From positions 1-33,087 of the forward strand of contig JAXGIS010000017.1 of the NCBI GenBank assembly GCA_040770645.1: a DNA stretch of 33,087 nucleotides. The letters run 5' to 3'. Positions 9,258-17,645 of the stretch are shown here, piece after piece. Position numbers and translations under genes: made by a program. The DNA comes from JAAYZX01 sp040770645. GTDB taxonomy: Bacteria > Actinomycetota > Thermoleophilia > RBG-16-64-13. Below the pieces are notes generated by a model that was given only the letters and a program-made list of their open reading frames with translations, made no database searches and was not told the DNA's origin. How positions within the stretch are numbered: the first letter of the stretch is position 1; each line of letters opens with the position of its first letter.

Positions 9258-9965
9258 GTGGCAGTGGCCGCAGGCAGCCCAGGCGGGCACACTGCGGCAG
9301 GTGAAGAGGCATGTGCGTCTGAAGCGCAGGGGAGAGGCGGTCCCAGTGACGAACTCACCGCGGTGGTGGCGGAGTTGTTTGCCGCGGGTCTGTTCACGGC
9401 CACCGGTGGCAATGCCAGTCTGCGCGACTCCCAAACCGGCCACGTGTGGATCACACCCAGTCAAGTCTCCAAGGGCACACTCCGTGCCGAACATATGGTT
9501 TGCTTGGACGACCAGGGCAACACCCTCAACCCGGATGCGCCCGCTCCGTCCAGCGAGTGGCCCATGCATCTCGCCATCTATAAGGTGCGACCGGACGTGG
9601 AGGCCGTGGTGCATGCTCATGCCACGTACGCTACCATCCTCGGTCTCGCCGGTATCCCGTTCAGCCCCATCACGGCAGAGGCGGCCTTCTTCAAAGATAT
9701 TCCTCGCGTGCCCTTCATCATGCCCGGCAGTCGGGAGTTGGCGGCGGCCACCGCGAAAGCACTCGGCGATGGAGCGGCCGTTCTGCTGCAGAACCACGGG
9801 TTGGTGACGGTGGCGGGAAGCCTACGCCGGGCAGCGGATGTGGCGGGAATCGTGGAACGTGTTTCTGAGTTGATATGGGGATGTCATGCCGTGGGCAAGA
9901 AGCCACCGGTGCTGCCCAAGGAGATGGTCGCGTTGCTTCAGGAGATCGGAAGATTGACGGTGTGA
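9258..9965 (+). CDS. Class II aldolase/adducin family protein
   Basis: Zinc-dependent class II aldolase (fuculose/rhamnulose-phosphate aldolase or ribulose-5-phosphate epimerase type). The phosphate-binding GNASLRD, the Glu of PSSEWPMH, the zinc pair HAHATYATILG and the third zinc His in LLQNHGLVTVAG are all present. The recognisable domain starts near residue 30 (DELTAVVAELFAAGL). The start is uncertain: GTG at 9258 or 9264 are the nearest usable in-frame starts, while a better-placed GTG at 9346 is out of frame. Since the adjoining genes contain indels, the true N-terminus may also have been shifted. Together with the kinase and dehydrogenase it suggests cleavage of a sugar phosphate. Confidence 0.82.
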   Translation: MAVAAGSPGGHTAAGEEACASEAQGRGGPSDELTAVVAELFAAGLFTATGGNASLRDSQTGHVWITPSQVSKGTLRAEHMVCLDDQGNTLNPDAPAPSSEWPMHLAIYKVRPDVEAVVHAHATYATILGLAGIPFSPITAEAAFFKDIPRVPFIMPGSRELAAATAKALGDGAAVLLQNHGLVTVAGSLRRAADVAGIVERVSELIWGCHAVGKKPPVLPKEMVALLQEIGRLTV

Positions 9966-10085
9966 CCCGGGATGCGGACGCGTGCGACATCCGTGGTTTC
10001 AGTACGTGAGACGATGATGCACACTGGTATTATTTGAGGCGAGGCTCGCAAATTTGCCCGCACACGATTCAGGAGTGCCACGCAT

Positions 10086-10883
10086 ATGCATTCGCGACAT
10101 CATTTGAAGACGGCGGCCGTTGTGTTGGCCGCACTGGGCCTGAGCGCCGGGCTGACCCTCCCCTCCTTGGGTTGCACCGGAGGTCCAAGAGGCGCAACGT
10201 CCACCGAGACCCAATCGCCTGAGCGCACCGCAACCACGCCGGCCGTTCCCGCGCTCGACACCCGGGCTCCGGCCGCATTTGAGACGGCGACCTTCGCCCT
10301 GGGTTGATTCTGGGGCCCTGACGCCCAGTTTGGGTGTCTCGACGGTGTCATCAGGACCCGTGTGGGTTACGCAGGAGGAAGCACCAAGAACCCCACTTAC
10401 CACAACCTGGCGGATCACACCGAGACTGTTCAGATCGACTACGATCCCAACGTCATCAAGTACGATGAGTTGCTGTCCTATTTCTTTGCGGCGCATAATC
10501 CTTTTGGCACTGCACTTTCAACTCAGTACAAGTCCATCATCTTCGTCCATGACGCCGAGCAGGAGCGGGCAGCACACGCAGCCAAGGCGGCGCTGGAAGC
10601 GGGAACGGGGCGCGCGGTACAGACTGAGATCGTAACCGCGTGGGAGTTCTACCGTGCCGAGGATTACCATCAGAAGTACGCATTACAGGGGAGGGAGTCC
10701 ATCCTGAAGGAGTTCCGGCACATGTACCCGGACTTCGCTGGAGTTGTTGATTCCACCGCCGCTGCGCGCGTCAATGGATTCCTCTACGGCTGTGGTTCGC
10801 CGGACGAGGTGAGGAGACTGGCGGATGATCTCGGCCTCTCCCCTGAGGCCGTCAATCTGCTGATCCAGGTACTGGGCGGATAG
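10086..10883 (+). CDS. msrA: Peptide-methionine (S)-S-oxide reductase MsrA, probable selenoprotein (UGA = Sec74)
   Basis: Reduces methionine-S-sulfoxide in proteins. One frame runs 10086-10883 (265 residues) interrupted only by TGA at 10305-10307. That codon falls exactly at the catalytic Cys of the MsrA motif: the sequence reads TFALG-U-FWGPDAQFG in place of GCFWG. Reading frame and homology continue unchanged on both sides (TRVGYAGGSTKNPTYHN, HTETVQIDYDP). A bacterial SECIS-like hairpin follows. A C-terminal Cys (GFLYGCGSP) could serve in recycling. Residues 1-30 form a signal peptide ending near SLGC, so the enzyme is exported and possibly lipid-anchored. ATG 10086 follows AGGAG. A nonsense mutation is the alternative, but its exact position and the hairpin argue against it. 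Confidence 0.9.
10320..10338 (+). promoter_or_regulatory. Bacterial SECIS-like hairpin for msrA Sec codon
   Basis: GACGCCCA pairs with UGGGUGUC (8 bp, one G-U pair) around the three-base apical loop GUU (10328-10330). The loop begins with G and lies 20 bases after the UGA. Both agree with the known bacterial SECIS rules: G in the first two loop bases, and UGA-to-loop spacing of about 16-37 bases. An overlapping weaker hairpin (CTGGG 10310-10314 with CCCAG 10324-10328) is mutually exclusive with it. The element would recruit SelB with Sec-tRNA. Function is inferred from structure and position. Confidence 0.75.
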
Positions 10884-10894
10884 GTGGGGGCGGC

Positions 10895-10919
10895 GGGCGG
10901 CGCGTGTGCCGCGCCGCCC
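10895..10919. terminator. GC-rich hairpin between convergent msrA and acyl-CoA synthetase genes
   Basis: GGGCGGCGCG and CGCGCCGCCC form a perfect 10-bp stem with loop TGTGC. It lies 12 bases after the msrA stop and 18 bases after the facing gene's stop. There is no clear T tract, so it may act as a bidirectional terminator or transcript-end protector. A second small palindrome (CTGATC...GATCAG) follows at 10919-10940 and overlaps the acyl-CoA synthetase stop. Confidence 0.6.
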
Positions 10920-10936
10920 TGATCGTACGGTCGTGA

Positions 10937-12535
10937 TCAGTTCTTACGTTTGAACTCGCGCTCCAGTGCTTCCTTGGCCGGCTTGACGTAGATCTCGCGC
11001 AGTTTGGGTTTCTCGATCTTGCCGGCCGGGTTGCGCGGTACCGGAGCGAACACCACCTTCTCCGGCCATTTGAACTTGGCCAGACCCGCTCCACCCACAA
11101 ACGCAATTACTTCTTCCTGGGTCATGTCTTCGCCCGGCCTCAGCTGAATGATGGCCATCACGATCTCCACCAGCCGGTGATGTGGGTAACCGAGCACGGC
11201 TGCATCCTGGATCTTGGGGTGCTTGCGCAGGATGTCCTCCACTTCGACGGGGAAGATGTTCTCCCCGCCGCGAATGATGAGGTCCTTCTGGCGATCGGTG
11301 AAGAAGATGTACCCCTCCTCGTCAATATATGCCAGATCACCGGTCTTGAGCCAGCCGTTGATGACGGTTTTGCGGGTCATGCCGGGGTTGAAGGCGTACT
11401 CCTTCATGGTTCTCGGCCCACGAATGACGAGTTCCCCCACCTGTCCCACGGGCATGTCTTTCATGAAGCCGTCGACTACGCGTGCCTCGGTGAAGGCGGT
11501 GGCTTTGCCGATGGAGCCGGCTTTGCGCAGGATGTCGTCGTCGTAGCAGTTGGTGAGCCCGCCCCCACCACCTTCGGTTATGCCGTAGATGTTGCCGAAG
11601 GCCACATTGGGGAACAGGTGCTTGGAGTCTTCGAGTAGGGCGTAGGGTACCGGCTGAGCACCGATCTCTATGTGTCGCAGAGCCGACAGATCATAGTTGG
11701 CCAGATCGACGGCACCGCTCTTGATGGCGTCAATGACGTCAGACCACGTGGGTACCGAGTTCCAGCCCCCCGTGCACTTCTCTTCGGCGATGGAGCGCAG
11801 GTAGAGATCGGGCTGGAGTTCCATGGGCATCAGGATTTTGCCGGCTGCAATGAAGCTGGGAAAAGAGAGGAAGAAGGTGCCGCTGTGGTAGAAGGGGTGG
11901 GGCGCCAGGTAGGTACTGAGGTAGCCCTCATTGTAGGTCAAGGCGTTGCCGATCCCGATCCAGAATAGAGTGCCGTGTGTGTGGCACACGGGTTTGGGAG
12001 ACCCGGTGGTGCCGGAGGTGAACATGAGTTCGGCCATGTCGTCTTCGTTCACGTCGGCGAGGAGGGGCGTGGGGTCTCCGTGGTTGATGATGTCGTCGTA
12101 GCGGATCATATCGGAGGGGCCGTCGTCGCCCACCGTGATGTAATGCTCGCAGTACTCCATCTCACCGCGGATGGGGTCCACTCGCGGGGTGAAGGTATCT
12201 CCGAGGATGAAGACCTTGCTGCCTATTACATCGCAGGCGTATTTGATATCTGAGCTCGCGAAGCGGAAGTTGAGCGGGCTGACGGCCGCGCCGGTCTTGA
12301 GCACAGCCATGTACGTTATGTACCACTCCAGGCTGTTCGTCATGAGGTGCTGCACGAAGTCGCCCTTGCCGATACCGCATACGTTGCGGAGGTAGTTGGC
12401 TATCTTGTTGGTCTTGTCTTCAAACTCCGCCCATGTGAGGGCTCGTCGGAACCCGCGCGAGGGGTAGCTCTCTATGAGGAACTCGCGCTCAGCGAACTTG
12501 CTGGCGTTGAGCGGACAGAAGCGGGCGAAATTCAT
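10937..12535 (-). CDS. AMP-dependent acyl-CoA synthetase/ligase
   Basis: ANL-superfamily adenylate-forming enzyme, about 532 aa, which activates a carboxylic acid to its acyl-AMP and then CoA thioester. The P-loop-like motif A3 is MFTSGTTGSPKPV (usual PKGV altered to PKPV). Further motifs are NIYGITEGGGG (A5), LKTGDLAYIDEEGY (A7), DRQKDLIIRGGENIFPVEVE (A8) and the catalytic Lys in NPAGKIEKPKL (A10). I chose ATG at 12535 because GAGGTG sits 9 bases upstream; GTG at 12547 is a weaker alternative. It lies downstream of a Liv-type transporter operon on the same strand, separated by a strong terminator. The acid substrate is unknown; a medium-chain or aromatic acid would fit the neighbours. Confidence 0.9.
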   Translation of the reverse strand: MNFARFCPLNASKFAEREFLIESYPSRGFRRALTWAEFEDKTNKIANYLRNVCGIGKGDFVQHLMTNSLEWYITYMAVLKTGAAVSPLNFRFASSDIKYACDVIGSKVFILGDTFTPRVDPIRGEMEYCEHYITVGDDGPSDMIRYDDIINHGDPTPLLADVNEDDMAELMFTSGTTGSPKPVCHTHGTLFWIGIGNALTYNEGYLSTYLAPHPFYHSGTFFLSFPSFIAAGKILMPMELQPDLYLRSIAEEKCTGGWNSVPTWSDVIDAIKSGAVDLANYDLSALRHIEIGAQPVPYALLEDSKHLFPNVAFGNIYGITEGGGGGLTNCYDDDILRKAGSIGKATAFTEARVVDGFMKDMPVGQVGELVIRGPRTMKEYAFNPGMTRKTVINGWLKTGDLAYIDEEGYIFFTDRQKDLIIRGGENIFPVEVEDILRKHPKIQDAAVLGYPHHRLVEIVMAIIQLRPGEDMTQEEVIAFVGGAGLAKFKWPEKVVFAPVPRNPAGKIEKPKLREIYVKPAKEALEREFKRKN

Positions 12536-12637
12536 GGGTAACAACACCTCGTGTCGTAGGACGTTCCGCCCATGATAATCGATGTGGGCCGCGAGTGGGT
12601 GCGGGAATAGCGGAGGCTCGCATGGGAGGAAACTAGA

Positions 12638-12673
12638 GCCCCAAGCCCCAGGAGGAATCCTGGGGCTTGGGGC
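12638..12673 (-). terminator. Strong hairpin terminator after livK
   Basis: Perfect 16-bp inverted repeat (GCCCCAAGCCCCAGGA / TCCTGGGGCTTGGGGC) with a GGAA tetraloop of the GNRA type. It lies about 45 bases past the livK stop and about 100 bases before the acyl-CoA synthetase start. On the minus strand it is followed by CTAGTTTCC, a modest T-rich tail. It probably ends the livHMGFK transcript, which makes the synthetase a separate unit or a read-through product. Confidence 0.8.
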
Positions 12674-12718
12674 GTGATGTGTTCAGGCGGTGCTGGATGA
12701 GGATGTGTCCAGTCGATC

Positions 12719-14065
12719 CTAGCTCAGGGGTTCCTCCTGAGGCATATTCTTGAGCGGCGGCCACGTCAGCGCATCCGGCTCGAAGCGGGTCACTACGTTG
12801 ACCTTCCCGTCTTTTATCTGCTCTATGAACATGCCCTTGATGCTGCCGTGATCCTCAGCGCGGACCTGCTTGGTCCCCTCGGGGTGGCTGAGCCCTTCCT
12901 TCAGTGTCCGACCTTCGAGGGCTTCGATGAACTTGGCGTAGTCGGCCTTGGAGGCCCAGCCGCTGTCCTCGATGACCTCTTTGATCGTGTACAGGCTCTC
13001 CCACGTGGCCCAAGCGAAGGACATGGCCAACATCTTGCCGGTGGCTGTCTCCACTCCGTTGGCGTCGACACCTATGGCGCTCCGGTACTGCTTCTGAAAT
13101 TCAGTGGTGTTCTGATCTTCGACCTGGGGGAAGGCGGTGACCACATACATGCCCTCGGCGTCCGCTCCCAGCTTACTGACGTCAATACCGGTGAGCACGT
13201 AGTTCTGACCGAACAATGTCAGTTTGGGGTTGACGACCCTCACATCGCGGACGAACGAGAGGAAGTCGGGGCCGAAGTTGGCGAAGAAGACGCCTTCGGT
13301 CTCGTCCGGGATACCCTGCAGGTACTTGAGCCAATCGCTCGTCCCCACTGGGACTCTGATCTTCTTCAAGAGGGTACCGCCGGCTTCCTGGATCTGCTCT
13401 TCAAACGCAGTCTCGCTGTCCCAGCCCCAGGCGTAGTCCGCAACTGCGGTGACCCAGTTCTTGAGGTTCAGCGTGTTAACTGCGTATTGGGCAGCAGCTC
13501 TAGTCTCTTGCTTGGTGTCGGAGGGTAGCTGGAAGACGAAACGACTACCGTTGCCCGGCAGGCGCAGCCCCACACCGCTTGAAGTGGCGAAGTAGATCGT
13601 CTTGAGTTCCTTGGCCACTGGGGCCACGGCCATGGCCACGCCGGCGTGGTTGGTGCCGAGCAGGAAATCGACTCGGTTGCTCTCAACCAGCTTCCTGGCT
13701 TTTACGGCTGCCGTTGTGGGCTGGCTTTCGGTGTCTTCCACCAGGAGTTCAACGGGGCGACCAGCGATGCCGCCCTCGGCGTTGATCTTGGCCACTGCGG
13801 CTTTGGCAACCACTTCGTGCGAGTGACCGTAGTGTGCCAGGGAACCGGTGTTATCAGCGATGAGGCCGATCTTGATGGGTTCGCCTGTGGCGGCGGCTTG
13901 AGAAGTAGTGGTGGCCTCACCGGGGGCGGTGGAAGTTGTCTCCGCCGGTGCAGTTGCGGCGGTTGTGGTGGTAGCTCCGCCTCCGCAGCCCGTCAACGCC
14001 AGCACGCCGAAAACCAGTAGTAAGATAAGTCCCAATACGAGTCGTTGCTGTCTCACATGCAACAT
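12719..14065 (-). CDS. livK: Branched-chain amino acid-type ABC transporter substrate-binding lipoprotein
   Basis: Type I periplasmic-binding-fold protein (Leu/Ile/Val or Peripla_BP_6 family), 448 aa, lipid-anchored outside the membrane. The N-terminus is a hydrophobic signal (LGLILLLVFGVLAL) ending in the lipobox LTGC, then a Thr/Ala-rich tether to about residue 60. The mature domain begins PIKIGLIADNTGSLAHYG and contains LLGTNHAGVAMAVAPVAKE. ATG 14065 follows a near-perfect AAGGAGG. It is the last gene of livHMGFK. Such binding proteins also carry amides, urea and aromatic acids; the adjoining molybdenum hydroxylase and acyl-CoA synthetase make a non-amino-acid ligand plausible (inference). 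Confidence 0.88.
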   Translation of the reverse strand: MLHVRQQRLVLGLILLLVFGVLALTGCGGGATTTTAATAPAETTSTAPGEATTTSQAAATGEPIKIGLIADNTGSLAHYGHSHEVVAKAAVAKINAEGGIAGRPVELLVEDTESQPTTAAVKARKLVESNRVDFLLGTNHAGVAMAVAPVAKELKTIYFATSSGVGLRLPGNGSRFVFQLPSDTKQETRAAAQYAVNTLNLKNWVTAVADYAWGWDSETAFEEQIQEAGGTLLKKIRVPVGTSDWLKYLQGIPDETEGVFFANFGPDFLSFVRDVRVVNPKLTLFGQNYVLTGIDVSKLGADAEGMYVVTAFPQVEDQNTTEFQKQYRSAIGVDANGVETATGKMLAMSFAWATWESLYTIKEVIEDSGWASKADYAKFIEALEGRTLKEGLSHPEGTKQVRAEDHGSIKGMFIEQIKDGKVNVVTRFEPDALTWPPLKNMPQEEPLS

Positions 14066-14161
14066 GCTTCCTCCTTGACAATTGACACAAACTTTGAAAT
14101 CAGGACCGCTCCGTGGGGGGGACGAAAATCAGTAATGAACGCCCAAAGTCAATGCTCATGC

Positions 14162-14887
14162 TCAAGAGCGGCTTACGCCAACGTACCTGAGCAGGGGGTC
14201 ATCGGGTTGCTCCATAAGTGCTTTTGCATCACAAGCAAATGCCATCTTGCCGTCCTCCAGAAAGAAGAACCTGTGAGCCAGCGCGGTGGCAAACGGAACT
14301 CTCTCCTCCACCAGCAAGACCGCCAACCCCCTTTCCGCGTTCAACTGACGCACCGCTTCCTGTACGGCCTCCACGGCTATAGGCATGAGACCCGTGGTGG
14401 CCTCATCGATTATGAGAAGGCTGGGTTCCACGGCCAGGGCGCGGGCGATGGCCAGCATCTGCTGCTCGCCGCCGCTAAGAGTGCCGGCTCGTCTACCCCA
14501 ACGTTCCTTCAGCGCCGGGAACAGATCCAGGCTGTCTTGTATGGCCTGGCTGTCGCGTTGTTTGGCTACCACAATGAGATTCTCACCAACGGTTAGATCG
14601 GTGAAAAGGTGTCTATCCTGGGGCACATACCCGATACCGAGCTTGGCTCGCTTATGTGCGGGAAGGCCGGTGATGCTGGTACCGCGCCAATAGATTTCGC
14701 CCGCGCGTGGGCTGACACTGCCCATGATCGCTCTGAGGAGTGTCGTCTTGCCGGCTCCGTTGCGACCCAGAAGCGCGACTACTTCACCTTCGACCACGTC
14801 CATAGTGACACCGTGGACGATCTCACTTTTGCCGTAGCATACGTCCAGCCCTTCGGTTTTTAGCAGAGCGGCATCAGGGACGTTCAC
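14162..14887 (-). CDS. livF: Branched-chain amino acid-type ABC transporter ATP-binding protein LivF
   Basis: One of two ATPase subunits of a Liv-type importer, 241 aa. Walker A is GRNGAGKTT (about residue 42), the signature is LSGGEQQMLAIARAL and Walker B is SLLIIDEA. The LivF-like C-terminus has LAVLLVEERVPFA, where the usual LVEQN is replaced by LVEER. The GTG start at 14887 follows AGGGAG and overlaps the end of livG by 14 bases. A 96-base gap separates it from livK, wider than elsewhere in the operon. Confidence 0.92.
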   Translation of the reverse strand: MNVPDAALLKTEGLDVCYGKSEIVHGVTMDVVEGEVVALLGRNGAGKTTLLRAIMGSVSPRAGEIYWRGTSITGLPAHKRAKLGIGYVPQDRHLFTDLTVGENLIVVAKQRDSQAIQDSLDLFPALKERWGRRAGTLSGGEQQMLAIARALAVEPSLLIIDEATTGLMPIAVEAVQEAVRQLNAERGLAVLLVEERVPFATALAHRFFFLEDGKMAFACDAKALMEQPDDPLLRYVGVSRS

Positions 14888-15659
14888 GGCATATGCTCCC
14901 TAGATTCTCGCAACTCACACTAGTTCCTAAGTAAACTCTCTGAACTTCGGGGTTCGCCACGATGGCGTCACAGGGACCCTCGGCCAGCACCGACCCCTGT
15001 GCCATGACCGTCACCTGGTGCGCCATAGCCATGACGCAGTCCATATTGTGCTCAATGACCAGCAAAGTGGTCTTGCCCGCCAGTCCGATCACCACCTCCA
15101 CAAGCTCCTGCACTTCTTTCGTCCCCACGCCTTGAGTGGGCTCATCCAGGAGGACCACATCCGGTTGGGAACTCAGTGCGATGGCGATTTCGAGTAGCCG
15201 CTGGTCGGCTTGAGACAGGGAGTAGCTCACTAAGTCGAGCTTGTCGTGCAGTCCTACGTCGGCGGCCGTCTCCTCTACCCGCTCTGCAACCGGGCCTCTA
15301 CGATGCGGCGTTCGGATGGGATCCCAGGGCCGCGGCGCCAGCGAATTGACGGCCAGCCAGATATTCTGTCTGACCGTCAGATCCAGGCAGACGTTGGTTA
15401 TCTGAAACGAGCGCGCAAGGCCCCTGCGGTAGCGCTGATGAGCCGGGAGCTTGGTGATGCGCTCACCTTTGAGGATGACTTCGCCTGAATCGGGCGTGAG
15501 CGCTCCCGTCACCAGGTTGAACAGCGTGGTCTTCCCGGCACCATTGGGACCGATGATGACTCGGAGTTCCCCCGCATTGAGCTGGAGGGAGAAGTCATTC
15601 ACTACCCGAAGTCCGTCAAATGACTTGGACAGGCCATTGATCTCCAAGACTGGAGGCAT
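14874..15659 (-). CDS. livG: Branched-chain amino acid-type ABC transporter ATP-binding protein LivG
   Basis: Second ATPase of the Liv-type importer, 261 aa. It carries Walker A (GPNGAGKTT), Walker B (VVLLDEP followed by TQGVG) and the switch His in TTLLVIEHNMD. The ABC signature is unusual: SLSQADQRLLEIAIAL in place of an LSGGQ- or LAYGQ-like loop. I chose ATG at 15659 (MPPVLEINGLSKSF), which has AAGGAGG 9 bases upstream; the frame is open to 15758 but that part overlaps livM. It is translationally linked to livF. Confidence 0.92.
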   Translation of the reverse strand: MPPVLEINGLSKSFDGLRVVNDFSLQLNAGELRVIIGPNGAGKTTLFNLVTGALTPDSGEVILKGERITKLPAHQRYRRGLARSFQITNVCLDLTVRQNIWLAVNSLAPRPWDPIRTPHRRGPVAERVEETAADVGLHDKLDLVSYSLSQADQRLLEIAIALSSQPDVVLLDEPTQGVGTKEVQELVEVVIGLAGKTTLLVIEHNMDCVMAMAHQVTVMAQGSVLAEGPCDAIVANPEVQRVYLGTSVSCENLGSICRERP

Positions 15660-15709
15660 ATCAGGCGTCCTCCTTACCTTGGGGCGCGGTTTTGAGGCGT
15701 CTTCTAGCT

Positions 15710-16699
15710 CTACCCCAGCAGAGATTGCAGATAGCCCACCAAGCCGCGCGGGGACCAACGCATCACCAGTATCAGTAGTACGCCCACGATGATGAGGTAG
15801 TTGGTCACAATTGCACTTACGTAGTATTCAAAGATAGTCATGATGGCCACGCCTATCACAGGCCCAATGACCGTCCCTCGGCCGCCAAGAAGCACCCAGA
15901 CGATGGGCATGACGGACATGCGGAAGCTGAGGAACTCTGTGCTCACATAGTGAAGGCGAAGCGCGTACAAGATACCCGACACCGAGGTCATAAAACCGGC
16001 GATGACAAAAGCAGCCAGTTTGTATCGATAGAGGTTGTACCTGAGGAAAGGAACCCGATTCTGGTTATCTCCCACACTCCTGAGCACGAGACCCAGACGC
16101 GAGCGAGAGAGCATGAGGGTGAACAGGAAGAACAAGACTGCCACCCCGGCCAGTAGGAAGTACATCGTCCGGGGCTCATACAGATCGATCCTCATGCCAA
16201 GGAGGTTGAAGGGCTGAAGATTGAAAGACAGCCCGTCATTTCCACCTGTGATCTTGTTCAGGTTGTTGGCCAGGAGGAGCAAAACCGACGCGTACAGCAG
16301 GGTGATGATGACGAAGTACGCCTCGGACAAACGAACAGCGATGGCGCCGATGATGAAGGCGGCAGCCAATCCCACCACCAATCCGGTGAGAATCGCCAAA
16401 GGAAGCGGGAAATTGAGCCGAAGAGAGGTCAGCACCAGGGAATAGCCGCCGAGACCGAAGAAAGCGGCTTGGCCCAGGCTGGATTGTGCGGTGAGGCCGA
16501 ACATCACGTCGTAGCCAAGCGCGTAAACGGAGTATATGCAGATGAGCATGATCAACGACATTACTCCGGCGGGCAACAGCGGCTGAATGGCGAATAGGAC
16601 GACGATGCCCACCACCGACCAAAGCCAAGGCGAACGCAAGACACTCCGTGTTGCCCCCGGCCTTTCCGATGGACGTACCTTTGCGGGTGTGCGTGTCAT
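15710..16699 (-). CDS. livM: Branched-chain amino acid-type ABC transporter permease LivM
   Basis: Inner-membrane permease of the LivM family, 329 aa, with about eight to ten hydrophobic helices beginning at residue 24 (SPWLWSVVGIVVLFAIQPLL). The family stretch GLTAQSSLGQAAFFGLGGY and the cytoplasmic coupling loop SRSRLGLVLRSVGDNQ followed by GIL-type helices are visible. The end, MRWSPRGLVGYL, is typical. It lies 11 bases after the livH stop and pairs with LivH to form the channel. Confidence 0.92.
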   Translation of the reverse strand: MTRTPAKVRPSERPGATRSVLRSPWLWSVVGIVVLFAIQPLLPAGVMSLIMLICIYSVYALGYDVMFGLTAQSSLGQAAFFGLGGYSLVLTSLRLNFPLPLAILTGLVVGLAAAFIIGAIAVRLSEAYFVIITLLYASVLLLLANNLNKITGGNDGLSFNLQPFNLLGMRIDLYEPRTMYFLLAGVAVLFFLFTLMLSRSRLGLVLRSVGDNQNRVPFLRYNLYRYKLAAFVIAGFMTSVSGILYALRLHYVSTEFLSFRMSVMPIVWVLLGGRGTVIGPVIGVAIMTIFEYYVSAIVTNYLIIVGVLLILVMRWSPRGLVGYLQSLLG

Positions 16700-16710
16700 G
16701 GGCTCTCCAC

Positions 16711-17577
16711 CTATCGCTTCCCGAACAGGCCGCGTGGCCTGAACACCAGCACGACAGTCATAATCAAGAAAACAGAAGCCCGCGCAAGCGCGGGGCTTAG
16801 GACTATTGTCAGAAGACCCTCGACAACCGCCAAGGCGATGGCGGCTACCAAGGCTCCTTGCAGACTCCCCAGCCCGCCAACGATAACGGCTATGAAGGCG
16901 AAGGCGATGACATCCTGTCCCATGAGGAAGAACACCTGACTGATCGGTGCTGCCAGTGCTCCGCCTACACCTGCCATAGCAGTGCCGAGGCCGAAAGTAC
17001 TCATGGATACCAGACCGGTGTTAATTCCCATCTCGGCTGCCGTTTGTGGATCTCTCATGCAGGCACGCACGGCCATTCCGAAACGGGTGCGTTGGATCAG
17101 GAGCCAACAGAGGCCGATCAGGGCCAAAGCGACGAGCGCTACTACAAGGCGGTAGGTGGGGAACCGAAAATCACCAAGGGCCACCACTCCAGAAATGGGG
17201 GAAGGTGTCTGTTTTGCCGCTCCCCCGAGAGTGATGAGCGCAAGTTGCTGAATGATGAAGGACAAACCCAGAGCCGCCACCATTGAGGGGGCGGCTTTTC
17301 CTTCGAAGGGCCGCATGACGCCCCTCTCGAGCACAGCTCCCAGGACGGCCATGGCCGCCGCCACCAGGAGGATGGAGATCCAGAAGTTCAGGCCAAGCGA
17401 CGCTACGAACAGGTAGGCACCGACTGCTCCCACCATGTAGAACTCGCCGTGGGCCATGTTTACGACGCCCATCTGGCCGAAGATGAGGGCAAGGCCGAGA
17501 GCGACCAAGCCCATCATGCATCCCCAGACCAACCCATTGAAGAGCTGGAAGATCACGGTGTTGACGTCTATACCCAC
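16711..17577 (-). CDS. livH: Branched-chain amino acid-type ABC transporter permease LivH
   Basis: Inner-membrane permease of the LivH family, 288 aa, strongly hydrophobic. Family markers are GLVWGCMMGLVALGLALIFG, VNMAHGEFYMVGA near the N-terminus and the coupling loop RTRFGMAVRACMRDPQTA. The C-terminus FRPRGLFGKR is typical. The GTG start at 17577 has AGGAGG about 11 bases upstream. It begins about 70 bases after the molybdenum-hydroxylase C-terminal gene on the same strand. A TATAAT sequence lies in that gap on the minus strand without a recognisable -35, so read-through from the hydroxylase operon is likely. Confidence 0.92.
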   Translation of the reverse strand: MGIDVNTVIFQLFNGLVWGCMMGLVALGLALIFGQMGVVNMAHGEFYMVGAVGAYLFVASLGLNFWISILLVAAAMAVLGAVLERGVMRPFEGKAAPSMVAALGLSFIIQQLALITLGGAAKQTPSPISGVVALGDFRFPTYRLVVALVALALIGLCWLLIQRTRFGMAVRACMRDPQTAAEMGINTGLVSMSTFGLGTAMAGVGGALAAPISQVFFLMGQDVIAFAFIAVIVGGLGSLQGALVAAIALAVVEGLLTIVLSPALARASVFLIMTVVLVFRPRGLFGKR

Positions 17578-17645
17578 CCGTTCGGGAGCCTCCTGGTTTA
17601 GTGTCGATCTGGAACCCTGGCTAGGTCAGTCTCAGCCAGATTATA

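Noticed and set aside
10305..10307. TGA in msrA as an ordinary nonsense mutation splitting the gene in two
   Set aside because: It falls exactly on the catalytic Cys codon, the frame is unchanged on both sides, and a SECIS-like hairpin follows. Selenocysteine is the simpler explanation.
14078..14110. TTGACA repeats on the plus strand near the livK start as a promoter
   Set aside because: There is no -10 box at usable spacing and no plus-strand gene downstream; on the minus strand this is simply the livK ribosome-binding region.
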